Assembly: GCA_025526995.1 (NCBI GenBank)
Contig: JAHLKG010000005.1
Coordinates: forward strand, 1,302,001-1,366,000
Source: Powellomyces hirtus
Taxonomy: Eukaryota > Chytridiomycota > Chytridiomycetes > Spizellomycetales > Powellomycetaceae
DNA: 64,000 nucleotides
Direction: 5' to 3'
The translations under genes were made by a program, and so were the position numbers. Below the pieces are notes generated by a model. It was not told the DNA's origin and searched no databases. It saw only the letters and a list, made by a program, of their open reading frames with translations. Of this stretch, positions 34,765 through 45,564 are shown one piece after another (position 1 is the first letter of the stretch; each line of letters begins with the position of its first letter).

Positions 34765-35796
34765 ATGCATATAGCGACCCACCGTCCCGACCAAAGATTC
34801 CCACACTGTAATTACCGCAGCTCCCATTCTCGTTGGACCTGCATTTTTCCCTTTTGTTATCATTCCCCCCGTTTTTTGTTTGTTACCCGCCCTTTACCAT
34901 TTTCTGTATTGCGCGTGATTTTTTTATACATGCAACTGCACACAAAATTGGAAGTTGCATACGACAAGCTGGAAAGCGTGTATGGGTACTAGCCGAAGCG
35001 GAACCTGATTGTCCGAACCTACAACGCCAGATGTAACGGTCGTCTTGCCAGTGTGCCACATTACGGGTATTAGTCATGTGTCTGATATCTGATTACCCCC
35101 GGCATGGACGACTTCTTTCATGCATGATACCAATGACTTGGCAACAAGGGCACCTTACCTACCTTCGGTCACTCCTCTGAAAACAGCATCCTACGTCTAG
35201 GATGCTGGCCTTGATCCCCCAAGTATGACGACGGGGTGGCGCGCTGCGCGAGACACGTGAGGCAAACAGGGGAGATTTCGGTGTGACGGCGCCGTTTGCT
35301 TCGACCATCCGGCAAAAGGCAAAGCGGCGTGTTAGTGACCGGTGCTTCGGGAAAAGCCACGGTTTGGCTCTCGCAGTCCTCCCAAATTACAAGATTATCT
35401 GCGTGTGTGACACAAAAAGCGCCAATGAGATTTAGTGTTGGGGAGCTTACCCGTCCGTGGCATTCGTCGTATGTTTTTACCAATGATCGTTAAAATCGGT
35501 ATCATAATTCCAGTTTGAAAGCAGGAAGGCGCGTGAGAAGGTGCCAGTGAGGCGCGGCGGGGTTTCGCCGCTGAATCCGCCCGCGTGTTGAAAAAACTGA
35601 CACAAGAGGTTGCCAGTGGTTGACGGTTCACAGTAGTAGCTGATGAAAATGGCGGCCCAGCGGAAATACATACAGGGCCCACTGCCACCCCACTCGCCCC
35701 TTCCATTATTTTGTCTCCCGACGCCGTTAAAAGAAACAGCAAGTTTAAGTATTGCTCGAGATACTGCTCGACAGTACTAGCGTGCATAGCTAGAAC
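34765..35796. other. 1.0-kb intergenic region
   Basis: The 3' flank of eIF3a and the promoter of the Frizzled-like gene. The several reverse frames are short and show no conserved features. I see no RNA gene or strong repeat. Confidence 0.5.
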
Positions 35797-38424
35797 ATGA
35801 TCATCAGCTCATGGTGGAAAGCCAGCTTGCTTGCTGCAGGGCTTGCTGGTGGAGTAAGCGCTCAAGGTAAGACAGAACAGAAGCGCATTGGCGGAAGAGC
35901 CAACAGTTCTGCGTCTCTGAACGTGTTCGATGCTCTGTTATGTATCGTAGTGACTTGCTCTACATACGACGTACCCAACGGAGTGTGCTCAGGAGTCATC
36001 TCCCACCCGATCGTCGCGCCATTACCCATTCTAGTCGTCGAAAAGATACTTCAAGACAAAGGCCTGCTGGCCCTGAAAGTGTTGCTTGCACCCTACACTG
36101 AGTGCTATTCGGCCTTTTTCACTTGGGCATGCACTTCAGCCTACCCGAAATGCGATGCAACACCCATAGGAAACGTTCCAAAGCCGCCTTGCAAATCCAC
36201 CTGCGAGCAGGCATATGACTACTGCTCCGATATCTTTTCGAAAGCCGACCTGAAAGATCAACTTCCCAATTGCGCTGCTCCTATACCCAGTTCACTGACA
36301 CCATACCCGACGGATCCGGCTACATGCGTCGGCCCAAACGCCACCAGTCTCACCGCCGACCCATTGTCCCTCATTCAGTGCCCCTCCCCACTCGTTAAAA
36401 ATCCCAATCCGACAGGCCCGCTAGATCCGAGACAGGCGTGCGCTGGCGCGTGCTGCATTAGTTGCCCGCACATTGAGGCGTTCTACCCGCCGGGAAAGCT
36501 ATCGTCCTATTTGGACGTGACGGATGCCATGCGTGCCATTTCAGCCATCTTGGCCATCTTCATCCTCATCTCCTTCTCTGTCCTGCATCCCAAACGAAGC
36601 CATCCCATGGTCATCCTGTGGTGGTTCGTCGTAACTGTTGCGCTATTTGGGCTCACAGTGTTCTTCAATCTGGGAAGGAGAAACGTGACGCAGTGCGCGG
36701 ACCCGGTCACAGAGTCTTACCAAGGCAATAACATGACTTGCGCCGTCCAGGGAACCATACTGGTCTTTGCCGCTCAGACGTCCATTTTGTGGTGTACGGT
36801 GCTGATCCTCAACCTTCACATTACCACTGTGTGGAACTCGAACTATTTCTCCAACAAGTATGTCTACATTCACTCGGTCGTGTGGGGCATTGCCATTACT
36901 CTCACCGCCCTCACGGTGTACTTCAACGGCATCGCCTTTCAATTCGGCTCCCTTTGCTTCCTCTCAGCTGAGAGGTCTTCGCAAATGTTCTTTTATCCCT
37001 TGTTACCATTCATTGTTGTAGGGTTCCTCGTAAGTAGTTTCTCAGCGGCGTCCGCTGCTTGATTTCTCTCCATGGCCTTTCTTGCTGAGTCGTTGTGGCT
37101 TCCCTCTAGCTTCACGTCACCACCATGATCTACGTCGCTAGGATTGCCCACCGAGCTTCTGGCTTGACATCTGTCACCGCCAGCAGCCTCAGCAACGGAG
37201 CTCAAAGCACATCGGAAGCGCCCAGGATGGAGAGCACTCGGCGACGTGTCATGAAAATCTGGAAAACAAGTTGGAGAAGCATGCTACTAATCGCAGTGTT
37301 TCTGGTCACCTTTGTGTTCTTCTGGGTACGTTCCACGTGAAGTGCCATTTCATTTCCTGATGTATGAGCCGCCCCATTGTCTTCCCCGCTAACGTTTGGG
37401 CTTCCAGATGTTCTATTTCACACAAGGTCACAAGGGACAAAACCCCAATGCCCCTTTTATCAAGAAATGGATTCAATGCATTCTTAGCCCAGGGGGTAGT
37501 CAGGAGGAATGCTCCTCAATAGCGACGTAAGTACTGCGCTGCCTGCTTCATCATCGCGATCCGTTGTCTTATCATTTGTGCACTTGGGTGTCGCATAGAC
37601 CACATTTGCCACCCTATGTGATGCTCGTGCTGGCGGATCTTGTCCCGGGACTCATCGGCATATGGACGTTCATCATTTTCGGGTTCCGCCGCACTCTCTT
37701 CAATGAATGGCGACAGTTTGCTACAAAGCGCCGGGAGAAGAGTCGCAGCCGCTCCCTCGATCGAAGATCGACAGTTGGATCTCCACTCAAATCGCGGAAC
37801 AACGGGACTCTCCCTCCGAATGACGCGATTGGTTGGGAAGACGACAACGAGGCACACTTATCGGATTCTCGCCAGCAATGGAACGCGCATGAGACCATCA
37901 AGATGGATACGCCCACACGCCAAAACCAAAGCGCGCAGTGGAACCAACAACGACCCATGCAGATTGAACCTCCGGCACGTAACCAGTCGATCGTTGGAAG
38001 CTATGCAACCACATGGAAAGACGACGACAGTGAGGACGCGAACCACGGCCTGAGCCGGTCCAAATCACCGCTCTATCAAAAACCGCTAGTGTCATCCCCG
38101 CCGCCAATCGCCAGAATGCGTTCTCACTCCTTTTCTGCGCACTCGCACTCGATCCTTGGCACGGCAGCGTCCCCTCCCGCGCGGAACGACTCGATCAATA
38201 CAGCCCTTTACTCCTATCCGCCCTCTCAAGTACAGTACGATCCGGGAGTCGCTTTCCGATATCCGTATGTCACGCAAGTCGGCGCGACATCATCGTACCC
38301 ATCCTCATCGTACTACATGGATGATGACTACGACTCCCTGTCGCGCTCCGGATCTCTGCCGCGGGCTCCACCGCAGTTTGTTAGACCACCCCCGGCTCGA
38401 CGCTCGCGGGGCCCAACGCAGTAG
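35797..38424 (+). CDS. Frizzled/Smoothened-like receptor (CRD plus seven TM)
   Basis: Exons 35797-35866, 35951-37029, 37110-37325, 37408-37526 and 37599-38424 give 769 residues. After a signal peptide (A-S-L-L-A-A-G-L-A-G-G-V-S-A-Q) comes a Cys-rich region with the Frizzled-CRD pattern: Y-T-E-C-Y-S-A-F-F-T-W-A-C, Y-P-K-C, P-P-C-K-S-T-C-E-Q-A and Y-D-Y-C. A linker and seven hydrophobic segments follow from about 36530 to 37690 (Ala-rich TM1, then helices split by three introns, ending in G-L-I-G-I-W-T-F-I-I-F-G-F). The C-terminal 240 residues are cytosolic, Ser/Pro/Arg-rich and likely phosphorylated. Similar receptors are known in Dictyostelium and basal fungi; Wnt ligands are absent from fungi, so the ligand is unknown. 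Confidence 0.88.
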
Positions 38425-38806
38425 ACTGAAACCCCGCCCGATGTCAAGTAGCCCCCACTGAATCATAGATGGCAGTAGAGAATTGTGTTCAAAACATAGG
38501 AAGTCCTATAAATGAGCCGTGTGTAGATAGTTTTTTTTTACAGTCTGTAGTTTTGGATCAAAATAAACAGCAGCTGGATTTGTTGTCAAATTGATTGGCC
38601 CTATGTGTTTCGACTAACCGGGTCAGAGCTCACTACCCGTGAGTTCGTTGAGCTTTGGCATCTAAGCACATCATCCATGTAAGTCCAGCACAGTATTGGC
38701 TACATTTCCGCCATCATCGAGCGGTCAAATCGCGAATACAAAGACATACAGGCTTCTCATTGATAGGGCAGAATATGTACTCCAAAAACTTTGTACAGGA
38801 GTATGT
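38425..38806. other. convergent 3' intergenic region
   Basis: Sequence between two convergent stop codons. It includes an AATAAA-type site near 38561 (in AAAATAAACAG), compatible with polyadenylation of the receptor mRNA. No gene seen. Confidence 0.45.
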
Positions 38807-39577
38807 TCACGCGGCCTTTACACTCCACTCCGACCCCGTTTTGTGGTACACTGCTCTACAGGCCACGCCTGTCGGTCCCGAAAACTGAATTCTGTACTCC
38901 CAGTCCTTCAGTGGCTTGTTGTGTGCGGTAACCGTGATGCTGATGTCTCCAGCCGCCTCCTCCTGCTGGCCTTCTAGCGTATATTCGGTTGACGAGTTCG
39001 AGTTGGCGGCCTGGGCACTCACGTCCGGCGCTGGAACCAAGAAAGGGGCTGGGCAAGTCTCTTGGCAGGTTGTTCTGCGCTTGCCTTTGACGTGATCAAA
39101 ACTGATCGCGTATGCTTCCAGTGGTCGGAAACCGGGGTCGAGGGCTGGGACGAGGTAGGGTGTGATTTGGATTTCTTGGCTGCACTGGAAGCTGGCAAGC
39201 CCAAAAAAGAGGGTCAATCCCCAGATACATTCACCCGTGTGATATGTTTGTGTCTTTGTCTTTCTTTACCCGCAATTCAAGTTCCCTCCATTGTTTCCAA
39301 GATTTGCGCCAAAGTCAGACAATGTCCAGCACGTCACTCCACCGCGCGTTGTGGGCGGGACACTGTCGCCGTTCTGATTGAATGACACGTTTTGCGCCCA
39401 TGGCTCTTTGGGCTGTGCTGTCGGGAGGAAGACACCGGCGAAAACGCGGTTGAGTTGCTGAGCGTTGATTTCACCGGACGGGGCTTGCGACTGGGAGATT
39501 GGAGCAGCGTTGATGCCGTTTGGGATGGCGAAGGCGAGGGTCGCTAACAGAAGAGACGTGTAGAGCATGATTGGCAA
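38807..39577 (-). CDS. small secreted protein, unknown
   Basis: Exons 39577-39270 and 39191-38807 give 230 residues. The first 25 residues are a signal peptide (M-L-Y-T-S-L-L-L-A-T-L-A-F-A-I-P). Splicing through a phase-2 intron joins G-N-L-N-C-G to F-Q-C-S-Q-E-I-Q. The mature protein has few Cys: C-W-T-L-S-D-F near the first exon end, C-Q-E-T-C in exon 2 and C-R-A near the end. It contains the beta-strand-like W-E-Y-R-I-Q-F-S-G-P-T-G-V. No known domain recognised. A second possible start is ATG 39568. Confidence 0.75.
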
Positions 39578-39869
39578 AAAGCTATTTTCTGAAAGGTACT
39601 ATGGTACAAGGGCAAGATCCTGCTATGCTACAGGCGTCAGAGCGCCATATCTGCAGGCGCCGTCAGCTCATCTTTATTCCCTCGCCTTCCCCGCTAGGCT
39701 CCGTTCGTGCCGCTGCAATCAAAAAGTACGCGACTCCGCTGCTTACCCGAACGTGGCGCGACCGCACGTGGGTCACTGACAGCGGGCATAACTCGTCGTC
39801 GGATGCTTTTGACCATTCCGTGTTCCACGGACGAAATAGAGTACACATCTCACCTTCATTCCTTTCAGC

Positions 39870-42566
39870 ATGGCTTCCCCGACCGTTCCGAACGAGGCCG
39901 TCAACCCGGTAGCGCGTTCCACTCCACAGATGCAACATCAGCAACCGCCCACGCCGCAGCAACAGCAGCAGCAACCTCGCACGCCCATGCAACAGCCGAC
40001 CCCCCAAATGCCCCCGGGCTCAATGATGGGCAACCACCAGCAACAGCAGCAGTTAGTCGCAACTCCGCCGCAGTTACTGGGAGTACGCACTCCACGACCT
40101 ACAGCATTTCCCGCGCAAATGGTGCGCCATCCGTCGTTTCCACAGCAAGCAGGTGTCCCTGCGCAGAACATGGTTCCGCTCAACAGTCCCTACTCCGCGG
40201 CACGACCTCTGAACTTTCCGCTACAGCAGCAGCAACAGATGGCCCGCAATCTTGCAGCTCAGCAGGCGCTACAGCAAAACCCGCAGTTTCAACAGGCTTT
40301 ACAGAACCCACAACTCCAGCAGGCTTTCTTGCAGCGGCAGCAAGCGGCGCAGCAAGCGCAACAGCAAGCTCAGGCGCAGGCGCAACTATCGAATATGATG
40401 AATGCTCAATTCCAACAACAGCAGCAACCGCAGCAGCAGCAGCAGCCACAACAGCAATTGCAGCAACAAACAACGCCCGTAGTTCAGCCGAGCCTCATCA
40501 CCGGACCGGGAGGCACGCCCATGTCGACGCCGTTGATGCGGCCCCGACCTGCCATGCCTGCAGTCGGCACTTCACAGCAAATTTCGCCTGCCGGTGCGGT
40601 CACCGCAGGAGGTATCACTCTCACTCCGCTCAATGAGAATGAAAAACGGCAATTTGTGACCATGCAGCAGTTGATTGCCAAAATCACGACGTACCGGATG
40701 CAACTAAGATCACCGGTCCTGCCGGAAGAACAAAAACTGGTTCTCAAGGCCCACCACGATCGCGTGCAAAATGAGTTTCTGCAACTTCGTGAGATGCTCA
40801 GTGTCCCCGTCCAACAATGGGTGCACGTCTGGAATGCCCAGCGGATGCAGAAGGTACAGAACGCGCAGAATCAGGCGAGACAACAAATGATACATCAGTC
40901 TCAGCAACATCAACTCCAGATGCAACAGCAGCAGCAACAACAGCAGCAGCAACAGCAAGCTCAAAGTGTTCAAGGGCTGACTCTACAGCAGATACAGCAA
41001 TTACAACAACAACAGCAACAGCAACAGCAGCAGCAGCAACAAACAGCACAATCACCGCAGCAACACCAACAACTTCAACAGCTTCAGCAACAATTCCAAC
41101 AAGCGCGGCCACAGCCTACGCCACAACAGCTCCAAATGCTGCAACATCAAATGCAGCAACGGCAAGTGCTGCAACAGCACCAATTACTTCAGCAGCAGCA
41201 GCAGCAACAACAACAACAACAGCAACAGCAACAGCAACCACCAAAACAACAGCAGCAACTTCAGCAACAGCTTCCCCACCCGCCCAGTGTGCGGCCTCAA
41301 CAACTTCAACGTCCATCCTCTTCTCAGCAACAACCCCAACCGCAGCAGCAACAACCAGGCCTGGCAGTCCGTCCAGCACATGTCCTTCAGCAGCAGCAAC
41401 AACAGCCATCGTCACAACCGCAACAGCCACCCATGACTGGCGTGCCCCACATGCGTCCACAGCGACCAATGGGTATATCCGCTTCTCACGCAGCTCTCCC
41501 GACGAATACCACCACAATGCCTGGCACTCCCGCGTCCTCAGGTGCCGCGGTTCCAGCGACTCTCGTCCAACCAATCAACAGCATCACCTCGAGAGCGCCT
41601 CCAAACGCCGTCACTACGGCCGTCCGCCCGCCGACCATCACTGCAGCTACTTCCGCTGCCGCGACGGCAAACACACCTGTTCTTCCGAACGGTACCGCAC
41701 CACTCCAAGCACCACCTGCCCGCGCGCAACCAGTTCAGCCCGCCCACAGTTCTTCTCCAGCTCAGGATCGGCCCGAGCCGCCCCAGGAAGAGTCAATCTA
41801 TGCCGCGTCCATCGGGTACACGAACCAGATCTTCTCGGATATCCCCATGCACGGCATTGGCACGGGTCCGCGCTTTGTTCCCCGGAAAGGCTCGCCGCCG
41901 CCCACCACCACAAACGCGTCGTCATCATCATCATCGTCGCTGCTGAACCTTCTTTTCCTCGACGATAAAAACGGAAACGCGCCAAACAACGCACACACCT
42001 TGGCAGCTGATGGCGCAGCCGATGCCGCCGCCCATCCGTCTACAACAGACAGTTGTCTAGGAAAACGGAAACTAAACGATCTGGTCGAGCAACTGCACCC
42101 CAACGAACGTCTGGAACCAGAGGCTGAAGATGTATGTTATACACACTAGTTTTTCACTCTTGCATTTGCTCAATGGCGCTAACCATACCGTCGTCGTCGT
42201 CGTCATGAATAGTTTCTCCTTCGTCTTGCGGACGATTTCATCATGGACCTGACGCAGCGCGCCGCCAAAGCTGCCAAACATCGCGGCTCGTTCTCCCTCG
42301 GCGTCAAGGATTTGCAACTGGAGCTTGGTGAGTTCAAACCACGAAGGAATGTCGGTGTTGAACTCCATGCTGACTGCTTCATATTATTTTTATTTTTTCT
42401 CATAGAGCGCAATTGGAACCTTCGTGTTCCCGGATATGCACCCACGGATGTTCACGTGCCCAAACGCGTCACTTTGTCATCCACGCACTCATCGCGCCTA
42501 TCTTTGGTGCACAAGCAAAAGCTCTCAGATGCAGCGAAACGCCGAGGGGCAAAAGCTGGAGGTTAG
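39870..42566 (+). CDS. TAF12: TFIID/SAGA subunit TAF12 with giant Gln-rich N-terminus
   Basis: Exons 39870-42131, 42213-42327 and 42406-42566 give 845 residues. The C-terminal histone-fold spans the last two introns. L-V-E-Q-L-H-P-N-E joins to F-L-L-R-L-A-D-D-F-I-M-D, then A-K-H-R-G-S-F-S-L-G-V-K-D-L-Q-L-E-L-E-R-N-W-N-L-R-V-P-G-Y; this E-R-N-W-N motif is diagnostic for TAF12. TAF12 pairs with TAF4 in TFIID and SAGA. The 700-residue N-terminus is Gln/Pro-rich with CAG/CAA tracts (notably 40920-41270), comparable to yeast Taf12 but much more Gln-rich. A segment at 40620-40870 is less repetitive and helical (N-E-K-R-Q-F-V-T-M-Q-Q-L-I-A-K-I), perhaps a conserved extra module. Confidence 0.9.
40915..41275. 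repeat. CAG/CAA trinucleotide (poly-Gln) tracts
   Basis: Several runs of CAG and CAA codons inside TAF12, each giving 10-18 consecutive Gln, separated by short spacers. Mixed CAG/CAA usage lowers slippage compared with pure CAG. Confidence 0.85.
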
Positions 42567-42668
42567 CCGTAGCATATATCATTGCAAAGTAGCCGAGATG
42601 TTATGATATACTGCGGTAATACGAAGAGATACGCCCATACAAAGCATACTATCAGAGTGAATGTTCTC

Positions 42669-44580
42669 TCACATGTCGCCGCCAAATGCGCCCACTGGGT
42701 AGCTCTGCCCGCCGCCTCTGGGAGAGCCACCACCTTGCGACATTCCGCCCCTTCCTCTGCTTCCCTGAAAAGCCCCTCTGCCTCCCCCACCGCCGTAGCC
42801 CCCGCCGCCGTAGCCCCCGCCGCCGTAACCACCCGTTTGCAAAAACGAGGGGACGGGAGTGTTGGTATCTTTCAAGAGGGCCATGAGCCCACGAGACAGC
42901 GAACTGTTTTCCTCATTGTAGAATGAGGTTGCGTACCCGGTGTTGCCAGCTCGGCCCGTTCGTCCAATCCGATGGACGTATTCGTCAATGTTGGAAGGCA
43001 GATCGTACTGGATAACATGCATGACATTGGGGATGTCGAGGCCCCGTTGTGCAACGTCGGTGGCAATCAAAATGTTCGGGTCGCCCCGCTTGAACCGGCG
43101 CAGTGACATTTCTCGCTCAGCCTGAGTCATGTCTCCGTGCAACTGAATCGAGCGGAATCCGGCACGCTGGAGACATCCGCATAACTCAGGGGCGCTTCGT
43201 TTGGTTTTTACGAAAATAAGAACAAGGTATGGCGTAGTTCTGTTCCTGTTCTTTGCCCTTTCCGCTTGAAGAAGCTTGATCAATGCGGTTTGCTTCTCTG
43301 GATGACGTACATATGTGATTGTTTGTTGTATATCGGTCGTCTGTCAGATTGGATCAGATAGTAAAGAATCAATACGCAGTCTGAGAGGATACTGGAAAGT
43401 GTTTTGCTGATCTCACCGTACTGCCCACTTCTCCAATGGTGATGTCAAGTCGGTTTTTCATGAATTCGTGCGCAAGAATTTGAATATCGCGTGGGAAGGT
43501 TGCCGAGAACATGGAGGTTTGATGATCCTCGTTCATACCAGCTCCCGAAATGATGAAACGGACCGGCAGCTCGAAGCCCATGTCAAGCATGCGATCCGCC
43601 TCGTCCAAAACGAGATACCGACATTTTTCTAAGCTGACCAGACCGCGCTGTAAAAAGTCGACCAGTTTGCCCGCTGTGGCAATCAGTATGTCGCATCCTG
43701 CTTCCACAGCGCGATACTAGATTACATAATCAACGATCGTGCCGTCAGCATCCCTCTACCCGTGAACCAATGCCCACATGTATGCATACCTGATCTTGAG
43801 CTTGGCCTCCCTGTACACCTCCTGATTACAGAGCTATACGTTAGCGTGTGGAACGCAAAACTACTCAATTCGCCTGATACGTACCATATATCACGGCACA
43901 TTTCATAAAGGATCGATATGTAAATTTCAGGGCTTCTTTATGAATCTGTGTGGCAAGCTCCCGGGTGGGAGACATGATCAACGCTGTTGGCGTTGCAGGC
44001 CTTCGACCTGCTATGATTGACGTCGTCTCGCTTGGACCATCGTAGAATATATTGCTGATGATCGGCAGGAGATATGCGGCAGTCTTGCCCGATCCTGTCT
44101 GGGCGCAAGCCATTATGTCTCTTCTTGCAGAGATCGAAGGGATGGCAAAGCGCTGAATCGGCGTAGGTTTCTTGTAGGAAGCGAGTTCTTGTAGCATCCA
44201 TTTGATTCCTTCGTGCAGATCACTTTCCTGGTGTGGGCAAAGGATCAGAAATCGTTTACTGATGTGTGGTAATGTGCGAGATTACTTACTTTGAAAGTCA
44301 TTAGCGGGTCAGGAACGTCGTGTCCCGCTACGCTGACTTCGATATCATCGTACTTGTCGAAATTTATGCCTTCGGTGATCTTTTCGGAGAACAGAGCCAT
44401 TTCAAGCCTGGGATCCCTTGGGCGCGGAGTCCATTCTATCTTTTGCCTTCGGCGGTTCGGTTGGTTCTGCACATGATGGTTGAGGCGAAGGGTGCTACCC
44501 AACTCGTCCGCCAAGCTGTCAACGGAAGACCCGTGGAGCGTTGCATGCTCTGCCGCCTGAGCAACGCCGTTGGTTGTCAT
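42669..44580 (-). CDS. DED1: DED1/DDX3-type DEAD-box RNA helicase
   Basis: Exons 44580-44290, 44227-43885, 43821-43790 (32 nt), 43716-43417 and 43340-42669 give 545 residues. Motifs in order: Q motif (Y-K-K-P-T-P-I-Q), A-Q-T-G-S-G-K-T (I), P-T-R-E-L-A (Ia), G-G (restored by the micro-exon), A-T-A-G-K-L at the position of the usual A-T-P-G-R-L (Ib), D-E-A-D (II), S-A-T (III), L-I-F-V-K-T-K (IV), A-T-D-V-A-Q-R-G-L-D-I-P (V) and H-R-I-G-R-T-G-R-A-G (VI). The C-terminus is a Gly/Arg-rich tail (R-G-R-G-G, repeated G-Y-G-G-G-G). Ded1 unwinds mRNA leaders during scanning and works near eIF3. Its N-terminus is shorter than in yeast. Confidence 0.93.
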
Positions 44581-45564
44581 TGCGAGAAGATGTTATTCAG
44601 TCAACCCAAAACTGGCAGAAGAAACCGTTAGAATACAGGCGTGGGAAAATGGGATCGAGAGTGGAGAAGTCTTTGTGAAGACGCACAAGGCTACCTAAAT
44701 CGACAAAAGACAACTAGAAATTGCGCTTAATCGCCGCTTCGATGCGAACAGCTTGAACTCAGCGGTTGTGGGGGTCAGACAGAAGATATCAAGGTCTGGG
44801 AACGAAGTTTGGGTCGCTTTAAGTGATGGTCAGTGATTGTATTGAAAATGGACAACCGCCCCACGACTGAGCGCTTACCGAAAGAGTCTCTGGAAGGAGA
44901 GGGCGGCGGGTAAAAGTCGTAGGTTGGTCGGTCGGTCGGTGGTGAACGGTGGGAAAAGAGAGGGCAGAACTAAGCGTGGGAACAAACGAGGAGGACAGGA
45001 CTCCAAGCAGAGAGTTAACCTCGTTGTTGTTCGCCGGGGGTGGCGGGGGGGGGAGAAAAGACGAGAGAGGGAATGTGCCTTAACTTTGAGGGGAAGGAAG
45101 AAAAAAAGCCAAAAAGGGCTGGGAAGGCACAAGCATAGAGACCGACAGACAGAACAGGCTGTCGAAATGAAGAGTGAATCAGTCAATTAGAGTCAATCTA
45201 AATGCGCGATTCTCACGTAAGCGTGGCGCAGCGCTAGTCCCGTCGTCATCAAGCAAACCAAACCATGAAGACGGACAGACAGACACCCGCACGTTTAACC
45301 TGTTTAGCTGAAAGTAAAAGTCAGACATGGTGGTTGTGTTTGGTCATGATCGCTCGTGTGCGTGCGTGTTTGCGTGCATGGATCTCAAACATCAACAAGC
45401 TCAAGCAGCTGCACTCAAATACCCAATCCCGGAGATGAAGCATCTTCTCCAATTCATAGCTTCGTTCTCGTCTTGTCAGAGCCCATAAGTTGCTATACAA
45501 TTCTGCATGGTCAACGAGCGCGTCACAATAATATTCCATCCAAGACCCAGCAGACACAATCAGC
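44581..45564. other. 980-bp divergent intergenic region
   Basis: Between the DED1 and MFS start codons. It has TCGG repeats near 44925-44940, purine runs near 45040-45130 and no convincing gene. Confidence 0.5.

Noticed and set aside
41116..41574. Long reverse and alternate-frame ORFs across the TAF12 repeat region
   Set aside because: They are shadows of CAG/CAA repeats and translate to Val/Ala/Leu or Ser/Thr/Ala homopolymer sequence; the histone-fold supports only the plus frame.
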